Source: an uncultured Oscillospiraceae bacterium | Lineage (GTDB): Bacteria > Bacillota > Clostridia > Oscillospirales > Oscillospiraceae | DNA: 37,303 nucleotides | Assembly (NCBI GenBank): GCA_910577915.1 | Contig: CAJTOM010000008.1 | Span: 1 to 37,303 of the forward strand | Direction: 5' to 3' | Shown: in pieces, positions 31,996 through 37,303 of the stretch | Position numbering within the stretch: position 1 is the stretch's first letter | How the letters are laid out: every line of letters begins with the position of its first letter | Notes under the pieces: generated by a model | What the model saw: only the letters and a program-made list of their open reading frames with translations | What the model was told of the DNA's origin: nothing | Databases searched by the model: none | Made by a program: the position numbers and the translations under genes

Positions 31996-33216
31996 ATGGA
32001 CATCACTGCAAAGACCCCCAAACGGTGGAGAAGACGCCTTCTCGGCGCGCTGGCGGCGGTTCTGGCCCTGCTGCTGGCGCTGGTGATCGCCGTCTTCGCC
32101 CTGTGGCACAATGAGATCTTCTCCCTGGCCAGCATGAAGCTCATCCGGGAGCGGGACGACGGCCACCTGGACGGCGCCGTCTACCTCATGGATGTGAAGG
32201 GCGGGTTCTATCTGGACGAGTTCAAGGCCCAGGGCGGGGCCTCCAGCGACGCGGAGCTGATTGCCTTCATCACCGGCCATATCACCAAGGGGCTGATCCC
32301 CATGCGCATCAGCGAGTCGGAGATCGCCTGCTCCTCCTTCACCGCCGGAACCCAGGAGGGGGACCGTCTGTTTGCCCGGAACTACGACTTCGCGAAGACC
32401 AACACCTGCATCGTCCGCACCCAGGCCAACGAGGGCCGCCACGCCTCCATCTCCACCGTGGACCTCCAGTTCCTGGGCCTGGACGTGGAGAAAAACGTGG
32501 AGGGCCTGGCCAACCGGATCACCTGCCTGGCGGTCCCCTACATCCCCCTGGACGGCATCAACGACGCCGGCGTGGCCTGCGGCATCTACATGACCTACCA
32601 GGGCGGGGACTCCGTGCCCACGGACCAGCGGACCGACCGGCCCGACATCACCTCCACCACCCTGCTGCGGCTGATTCTGGACTACGCCGGCAGCGTGGAG
32701 GAGGCGGTGGAGATCGCCGCGGGCTACGATCTCCACGACTCCGCCAAAACCTCCTACCACTACATGGTGGCCGATGCCACCGGCAGGAGCGCCATCCTGG
32801 AGTGGGTGGGGAGGACCAACGGCACCGACACCGACGGGACCAAGCGGGAGCTGGTGGTGACCTACAACGACGGGGACGGCTCTATCGGCGCGCTGGAGGC
32901 CGCCAGCGGCTTCCAGTGGGTCACCAACTTCATCCTTCAGCCCGGCTACTATGAAACGGACGGCGAGAAGACGGGCCTCGACCGCTATCAGCGTATCGGG
33001 GAGGAACTGACCCGGTGCGGCGGCGTATTGGCGGATGAGCAGGCGGCCATGGACATTCTGTCCATCGTGGGCCGCAGGAGCTGGAACAACGACGACGACA
33101 ACGGCTGCACCGTCCACAGCGCGGTCTACAACCTGACAGACAAGTCCGTGCTGTGGGTCCCCAACGAGCACTACGGGGAGGACGGGGCCTTGTTCCGGTT
33201 CGCATTGGAGCCGTAG
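31996..33216 (+). CDS. Membrane-anchored linear amide C-N hydrolase (Ntn, choloylglycine-hydrolase-like)
   Basis: 406 residues. One membrane helix (about 14-37) after a basic start suggests an N-terminal anchor. The catalytic part begins at C112 in SEIACSSFTAG; R128 and D131 follow at the spacing (+16, +19) of Cys2-Arg18-Asp21 in bile-salt hydrolases and penicillin V acylase. Asn candidates are N189 in LDGINDAG and N311 in WVTNFIL, and R330 lies in LDRYQRI. Cys must become N-terminal to act, so the first 111 residues would be removed or serve as a prosegment, as in acid-ceramidase/acyltransferase-type relatives. Substrate is unknown; a bile-salt role is possible but not shown. GAGGAAG precedes the ATG. 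Confidence 0.85.
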   Translation: MDITAKTPKRWRRRLLGALAAVLALLLALVIAVFALWHNEIFSLASMKLIRERDDGHLDGAVYLMDVKGGFYLDEFKAQGGASSDAELIAFITGHITKGLIPMRISESEIACSSFTAGTQEGDRLFARNYDFAKTNTCIVRTQANEGRHASISTVDLQFLGLDVEKNVEGLANRITCLAVPYIPLDGINDAGVACGIYMTYQGGDSVPTDQRTDRPDITSTTLLRLILDYAGSVEEAVEIAAGYDLHDSAKTSYHYMVADATGRSAILEWVGRTNGTDTDGTKRELVVTYNDGDGSIGALEAASGFQWVTNFILQPGYYETDGEKTGLDRYQRIGEELTRCGGVLADEQAAMDILSIVGRRSWNNDDDNGCTVHSAVYNLTDKSVLWVPNEHYGEDGALFRFALEP

Positions 33217-33329
33217 TCCGATTTCCTGCGATTTGCGCACTTCTCCACAAAAGCACTTTTCAAACCCGCTCCGGCGTAGTATACTGATGTGCAGAGAGCG
33301 CGGAAAACCGCGGGAAAGGGAGGGAGCTT

Positions 33330-33722
33330 ATGCGGCGGATCGTCTGTGAGGACTGCAAGCGCCAGTACGACTACGACAAGGATGAGTTCTGCCCCCGGTG
33401 CGGGGCCTTCAACCAGCCCGTGAAGGTCTGGGGGACGGACAGCCAGGGGAACATACGGCGTGTGGACGGCGTCAACGAGCAAAACCACGCGGCCTCCTTC
33501 GTCCACAGCGAGGTACATGCGGAGAAGCGGGAGCGCCGGGCCAAGGGGATGGATCCGTCCCGCCCGGCACGGCCGCAGAAGCCGCCGGTCCAGCGGCCCC
33601 AGCCGGTCGGGGCGTCCCCCAAAAAGGACAACACGTCCACATTGAAGGTGGTACTGTGGATCATCGCCACAGTCATCCTGGTCAATTTCCTGCTGCCCCT
33701 GCTCATGGCCCTGCTGTGGTAG
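33330..33722 (+). CDS. Zinc-ribbon, tail-anchored small membrane protein
   Basis: 130 residues. The N-terminus is a zinc ribbon with C6, C9, C21 and C24 (CEDC and CPRC). Residues about 65-105 are a Pro/Arg/Lys-rich linker, and 107-128 form one hydrophobic helix (LWIIATVILVNFLLPLLMAL) at the end, so the ribbon faces the cytoplasm. GGGAGGGAG lies before the ATG at 33330. Such proteins are common in Clostridia and have no assigned role. It is followed by a strong terminator. Confidence 0.8.
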   Translation: MRRIVCEDCKRQYDYDKDEFCPRCGAFNQPVKVWGTDSQGNIRRVDGVNEQNHAASFVHSEVHAEKRERRAKGMDPSRPARPQKPPVQRPQPVGASPKKDNTSTLKVVLWIIATVILVNFLLPLLMALLW

Positions 33723-33737
33723 GGACCGGGTGGGCCG

Positions 33738-33785
33738 AGAAGGCCGGAGGGCGGAGCGCACGCTCCGCCCTCCGGCCTTCTTTTT
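33738..33785 (+). terminator. Strong terminator after zinc-ribbon gene
   Basis: A perfect 21-bp stem (33738-33758 with 33761-33781, loop CA, GC-rich centre GGGCGGAGCG) followed by TTTTT to 33785. Confidence 0.9.
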
Positions 33786-33815
33786 GCCGCCGCAGAACTG
33801 TTACGGTTTTGTAAC

Positions 33816-33844
33816 TTGCTTTTTCATTTATACAGCCGTATAAT
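33816..33844 (+). promoter_or_regulatory. Promoter of the BlaI-M56 operon
   Basis: TTGCTT (33816-33821), 17-base spacer, perfect TATAAT (33839-33844). Operator 1 covers the -10. Confidence 0.8.
33828..33843. promoter_or_regulatory. BlaI-type operator 1
   Basis: TTATACAGCCGTATAA, a 16-bp dyad with one central mismatch, overlapping the -10 box. BlaI/MecI operators share the TACA-N2-TGTA core. Confidence 0.75.
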
Positions 33845-33853
33845 AAGCCCATA

Positions 33854-33869
33854 TTATACAGCTGTATAA
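33854..33869. promoter_or_regulatory. BlaI-type operator 2
   Basis: TTATACAGCTGTATAA, a perfect 16-bp palindrome just after the predicted start of transcription; centre 26 bases from that of operator 1, about 2.5 helical turns. Confidence 0.8.
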
Positions 33870-33892
33870 CATACACATGGGAGGACGACGCT

Positions 33893-34261
33893 ATGAAACG
33901 ACTGGGAGACGCGGAGCTGGAGATCATGCTGCACGTGTGGAGCGCCGGGGAGCCGGTGCCGTCCACCTACGTCCACCAGCGGCTCCAGGGCAGCCGGGGG
34001 TGGAGCCTGCCGGCGGTGCTCACCGCTATGGGGCGGCTGGTGGAGAAGGGCTTTTTGGCCTGTGAGAAGCGGGGACGGGGCAACTGGTACCGGCCTCTCA
34101 TCTCCGAGCGGGACTACAAGGCCGCCGAGGGCCGGGGGCTCATCGACCGCCTCTACGGCAGCAGCTTCACCGGCATGGTGGCCTCGCTGTACGACGGCAA
34201 GGCCATCGGCAAGGAGGATCTGGCGCAGCTGCGCCAGTTTTTGGACGAACTGGAGGGATAA
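33893..34261 (+). CDS. BlaI/MecI-family repressor
   Basis: 122 residues, normal for BlaI. The winged helix begins LGDAELEIMLHVWSAGEPV and includes LPAVLTAMGRLVEKGFLACEKRG and the wing NWYRPLI; the C-terminal part is a dimerisation helix pair. GGGAGG lies 9 bases before the ATG at 33893. The two operators upstream indicate autorepression, relieved when the M56 partner signals and BlaI is cleaved. It ends 2 bases before the partner gene. Confidence 0.94.
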   Translation: MKRLGDAELEIMLHVWSAGEPVPSTYVHQRLQGSRGWSLPAVLTAMGRLVEKGFLACEKRGRGNWYRPLISERDYKAAEGRGLIDRLYGSSFTGMVASLYDGKAIGKEDLAQLRQFLDELEG

Positions 34262-34263
34262 AG

Positions 34264-37257
34264 ATGGAACAGATGCTGGACGCGCTCAAGTGGAGCGTGG
34301 TGATCGGCGGGGCGGCAGCCCTGCTGACCCTGCTCAAGCCCCTGCTGGACCGGCGGTACAGCCCCCGGTGGCGGTACGGGGTGTGGCTGGTCATGGCGGC
34401 GCTGCTGCTGCTGGCCCCGGTGCGGTGGGAACGGCTGGCCCCCCGGCTGCCGGCGGCGGAGCCGCCGGTGGTCATTCAGGTGCCCCGGATGGAGCTGTCG
34501 GTGAGCCGGGAGGCGGGGGTCTCCCTCCAGCGGCCGGAGCCGGCGGCGGGAACCTCTGCGGACCCCGGCGGCGCGGCCCCGGAGCCGGCGGCGGGGCGGA
34601 CGCTGAAGCTGGACGCCCTTCTGCCCCTGGCGTGGCTGGCGGGCGGGGCGGCCTTCGCTCTCTACCGCCTGCTGGGGACGGCGGTGTTTCTCCGCCGGGC
34701 CCGTCGCTGGAGCCGGGGCGCCGGCGAGGAGACCTGCCGGCTGTACGGCCAAATCTGCCGGGAGATGGGCGTCAGGCGCCCCCCGGAGCTGCGCGTCAGC
34801 AGCGCGGTGGACTCCCCCATGCTGGCGGGGCTCCTCCGCCCCCGGCTGCTGCTGCCGGGCGAGGATTATCAGGACTGGGAGCTGCCCTTCATCCTGCGCC
34901 ATGAGCTGACCCACTACCGGCGGCGGGATCTGTGGTATAAGCTGCTGCTGCTGGCGGCCTGCGCGGTCCACTGGTTCAACCCCCTGGTCCACCTGCTGCG
35001 CCGGGAGGCGGAGGCGGATTTGGAGCTGACGTGCGACGGCCTGGTGGTGGCCGGGGCGGACGGGGCGGCCCGCCGGGCCTACAGCGAGGCCCTGCTCTCC
35101 AGCGTGCGGCGGCAGCAGGGGCTGAGCCGCTGGGTCCTGTCCACCCACTTCTACGGCGGCGCGGAGGTGATGAAGGAGCGCTTCCGCAACATCCTGGGCA
35201 AGGGAGGACGGCGGTGGGGGGCGGCGGCCCTGGCCCTGACCCTGCTGGCCACCCTGGCCGCCGCCTGTGCCTTCGGCATCCGCCAGGAAGGGGGCAGCGC
35301 CCTGTCCCAGGAGGAGCTGGCCCAGTGGCAGGAGCGCCTGGAGGCCCCGGAGATGGACCGGTACGTCCACCGGATGTACACCGACGTGTCCCTCCTCCCC
35401 GCCGAGGAGACGCTGGACGAGATCTTCCCCGCTCCGGAGGGCGCAGAGCATCTGGGGTACGGGGACGTGAACCCCAGGGTCCTCAGCGGCACGAAGGACG
35501 GAGATACGGTAACGCTGGAGGTGGAGGGCCATTTTGCCTCCCGCCTGCCCTCCGGTACCCTGACCCTGGTGGACGGCGAGCCCGTAAGCTTCACCACGCC
35601 CCTCTATACCGCCGCGGAGGCGGCCGCAAAGGAGTGCATGGACAGAGCCGGAGAGATCATTGCCTCCTACACGGACGACCCGCCGGTGTTTGAGGAGAAG
35701 GTGATCACCAATCTCTTCTGCGCCGAGACCGTCACCGCCGGGGAGAAGACCTACTACGTATGGAACCTGTACTACGGCATGCGGCCCGACGACATCAGCA
35801 AGGTGATGTTTGCCGGGGGCATGGACGGGGAGAACGGCTGGGTGAACCAGTCCAGCTCCATGGGGGACCCGGTGCTGATCCTCAGCGTGGACGGGGACGG
35901 CGGCATCGCCCTGGAGGCGGAGACCTGGACCGGCACCCTGTCCGAGGAGGGCCTGACCTGGGAGGAGTACGTGGTCTGCGGCGTCCACCTGGGCATGGAT
36001 CCGATGTACGGCATCCTGAACGGCTGGCCGCGAATCGAGACGGACTTTCTGACATCCATGCGGGACGGCCACGAGACCTGGGCCATGGACTGGCAGGATG
36101 TGACCAGAACCTACCTCTCCCGGCAGTACGGCGTGGAGGCGGACGGGGGTCTCGCCAGCCTGCGGACCTTCCAGGCGGACTCCGGCACCCAGAGCCATGA
36201 CCAGGCCATGGTGGTCAAGGCTGTCTGCGGCGCCAGCACCGCCTACCTGCTGCTGGCCCATGTGCGCTACTACGTGCCGGCCTGGGATACGGATATGACC
36301 TTCTGGCAGGTCTGCGGCGTCAAGTGGGAGCCCGGCGCGCCGGCGGAGGCCGTTTTGGGCCGGGGAGAACCCTTCTCCGTTGAGGACCTGGCGGTGGAGG
36401 TAACCAACGTGGTGGCCACGCGGCAGGAAGTCATGCTGGACGACGGCGGGAACGAGCACGCCTACACCTGCTTCACCTGCGCCCCCGGCGCGATGGTGAA
36501 GGTGACGAACGTAAGCGAGGAGGGCGGCCGCTCCGGCTGGGCCTTCGACATTGCCGGAGAGCGGCTGGACGTGGCCATGGGCATGGACCCGGTGGCGGTG
36601 ACGGAGGACGTGGCGGGCATCTACGATACGGAGGCCAGCCTGTACGTGCTGCGCTTCGAGATGGCGGAGGAGCTCACGCCTGCCGGCCAGCCCGGCGCGG
36701 CGCTGACGGCGGATGAGCTGGCAACCCTCACCAGTTATTTCAACACAGTCCCCCACAACGGACTGCTGCGGATGGCCTACGAGAGCTTCGGCGATCTCCG
36801 GCACTATCAGGAGCTCCTGTTCTACGACCTGGGGACCGCAGTGACAGACCAGGCAGAGCGGGCGGCCCTGGAGAATCGTGTGGGCGGCTATTTCGATACA
36901 GACTGCTCCAAGCTGACAAGGACCTTTATTCGAGACTACTACGCCCAGAATTTCGATTGGGAGGTCTCCGACGCCGACATGGAGCGGATGCTGGGCGAGG
37001 ACCTGTCCCTGCCCAACCTGCAGGAGTACGACGCCTGGTATCTGATCCACGGGGACACCATGCTGACCAGCTACGAATTTACAGGGGGAACCTGGGCGGA
37101 GGACGGCACCCTGCGGCTGTACTACACCACGGACCTGTGGCAGTACAACGAGGGGACCAGTTCACTGGATCTGCTCTGGGATCAACCCATGACCGCCCAC
37201 CTGCGGCCCAGGCCCGGCGGCGGCGTGCGGATGATCTCCAATACGCCCGGCGCCTGA
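34264..37257 (+). CDS. BlaR1-like M56 metallopeptidase with a large non-penicillin-binding sensor
   Basis: 997 residues; BlaR1/MecR1 are about 590-600. The N-terminal part is M56: helices near 9-27 and 38-53, another near 117-139, the zinc motif HELTH (213-217) and the ligand E254 in DLELTCD, and a fourth helix at about 318-337. After this lies about 660 residues outside the membrane. It lacks the SxxK/SxN/KTG set of penicillin-binding domains. The last 150 residues (ending with DAWYLIHGDTMLTSYEF and TLRLYYTTDLW) look like a domain frequent in clostridial envelope proteins of unknown role. GGAGGG lies upstream of ATG 34264. It should sense something at the surface and signal to the BlaI neighbour; the ligand is unknown. 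Confidence 0.88.
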   Translation: MEQMLDALKWSVVIGGAAALLTLLKPLLDRRYSPRWRYGVWLVMAALLLLAPVRWERLAPRLPAAEPPVVIQVPRMELSVSREAGVSLQRPEPAAGTSADPGGAAPEPAAGRTLKLDALLPLAWLAGGAAFALYRLLGTAVFLRRARRWSRGAGEETCRLYGQICREMGVRRPPELRVSSAVDSPMLAGLLRPRLLLPGEDYQDWELPFILRHELTHYRRRDLWYKLLLLAACAVHWFNPLVHLLRREAEADLELTCDGLVVAGADGAARRAYSEALLSSVRRQQGLSRWVLSTHFYGGAEVMKERFRNILGKGGRRWGAAALALTLLATLAAACAFGIRQEGGSALSQEELAQWQERLEAPEMDRYVHRMYTDVSLLPAEETLDEIFPAPEGAEHLGYGDVNPRVLSGTKDGDTVTLEVEGHFASRLPSGTLTLVDGEPVSFTTPLYTAAEAAAKECMDRAGEIIASYTDDPPVFEEKVITNLFCAETVTAGEKTYYVWNLYYGMRPDDISKVMFAGGMDGENGWVNQSSSMGDPVLILSVDGDGGIALEAETWTGTLSEEGLTWEEYVVCGVHLGMDPMYGILNGWPRIETDFLTSMRDGHETWAMDWQDVTRTYLSRQYGVEADGGLASLRTFQADSGTQSHDQAMVVKAVCGASTAYLLLAHVRYYVPAWDTDMTFWQVCGVKWEPGAPAEAVLGRGEPFSVEDLAVEVTNVVATRQEVMLDDGGNEHAYTCFTCAPGAMVKVTNVSEEGGRSGWAFDIAGERLDVAMGMDPVAVTEDVAGIYDTEASLYVLRFEMAEELTPAGQPGAALTADELATLTSYFNTVPHNGLLRMAYESFGDLRHYQELLFYDLGTAVTDQAERAALENRVGGYFDTDCSKLTRTFIRDYYAQNFDWEVSDADMERMLGEDLSLPNLQEYDAWYLIHGDTMLTSYEFTGGTWAEDGTLRLYYTTDLWQYNEGTSSLDLLWDQPMTAHLRPRPGGGVRMISNTPGA

Positions 37258-37282
37258 GCCGGCGGAGGGCAATAGAAGAGGC

Positions 37283-37303
37283 GGCTGTCCCGGTGGGACA
37301 GCC
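37283..37303 (+). terminator. Terminator stem at the window edge
   Basis: GGCTGTCCC (37283-37291) and GGGACAGCC (37295-37303), 9-bp stem with a GGT loop, 25 bases after the M56 stop. Any T-run lies beyond the window. Confidence 0.6.

Noticed and set aside
35245..35275. Lipobox-like LAAAC in the M56 protein
   Set aside because: It is at the end of the fourth internal membrane helix (about residue 335), not at an N-terminal signal.
35485..35496. SGTK in the M56 sensor as a penicillin-binding SxxK site
   Set aside because: It sits in a turn between beta-like runs (VLSGTKDGDTVTL), with no downstream SxN or KTG motif at the right distance.
34153..37050. Long minus-strand frame opposite the M56 gene
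   Set aside because: His/Gln/Gly-rich low-complexity shadow; the plus strand has the HELTH motif, binding sites and operon context.
1..37303. tRNA, rRNA, CRISPR array, insertion sequence or prophage
   Set aside because: Gaps are short and were read on both strands; no cloverleaf, spaced repeat array, transposase or integrase was recognised.

Overview
The window is GC-rich DNA (roughly 65% by eye) from a low-GC-phylum lineage with high genomic GC. Strong AGGAGG-type ribosome binding sites, a sporulation-linked yqfC-yqfD-phoH-ybeY-era-yqzL-recO cluster, YtrA/BlaI-type regulators and several solute-importing ABC systems point to an anaerobic, probably gut-dwelling member of the Clostridia. The Oscillospiraceae (Flavonifractor/Lawsonibacter/Intestinimonas-like) fit best. 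That placement is inference from gene content and style, not from a marker-gene search. No tRNA, rRNA, CRISPR array, transposase or phage gene was recognised.

Region by region. (1) 1-8689, all minus strand: a partial flagellin-D1-like protein, then the housekeeping cluster read from right to left: yqfC, yqfD, phoH, a GNAT acetyltransferase, ybeY, a lipoprotein, a membrane-anchored alpha/beta hydrolase, era, the tiny yqzL, and recO, ending in a terminator. (2) 8772-10816, plus: a self-contained YtrA-type GntR regulator / ABC ATPase / ABC permease operon with a perfect operator repeat and a terminator. (3) 10814-14769, minus: an mglBAC galactose/methyl-galactoside importer with a strong promoter, two tandem palindromes in its leader, a terminator-like palindrome between mglB and mglA, and a small membrane protein at the end. 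(4) 14862-16653, plus: late cobalamin genes cobS, an unusually short cobU-like gene and cobC. (5) 16764-21998, minus: an M18 aminopeptidase, an acyl-ACP thioesterase, a D-serine dehydratase and CTP synthase. (6) 22050-27770, minus: an alpha-galactoside module (solute-binding protein, two permeases, GH36 alpha-galactosidase) containing a 319-base gap with direct repeats. (7) 28085-37257, plus: a YesL-like membrane protein, a MarR / Fe-alcohol dehydrogenase / aldehyde dehydrogenase operon, a membrane-anchored Ntn-type amide hydrolase, a zinc-ribbon membrane protein, and a BlaI-M56 (BlaR1-like) pair with two near-identical operators and a very large sensor domain that does not look like a penicillin-binding domain.

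How the genes work together: regions 3 and 6 together could liberate galactose from alpha-galactosides and import galactose. Region 7 starts with a regulated alcohol/aldehyde redox pair. The BlaI-M56 pair looks like a complete membrane-stress signalling unit of unknown ligand; no beta-lactamase is nearby. The best candidates for something undescribed are the BlaI-M56 sensor, the flagellin-like protein, the short CobU and the membrane-tethered Ntn hydrolase.
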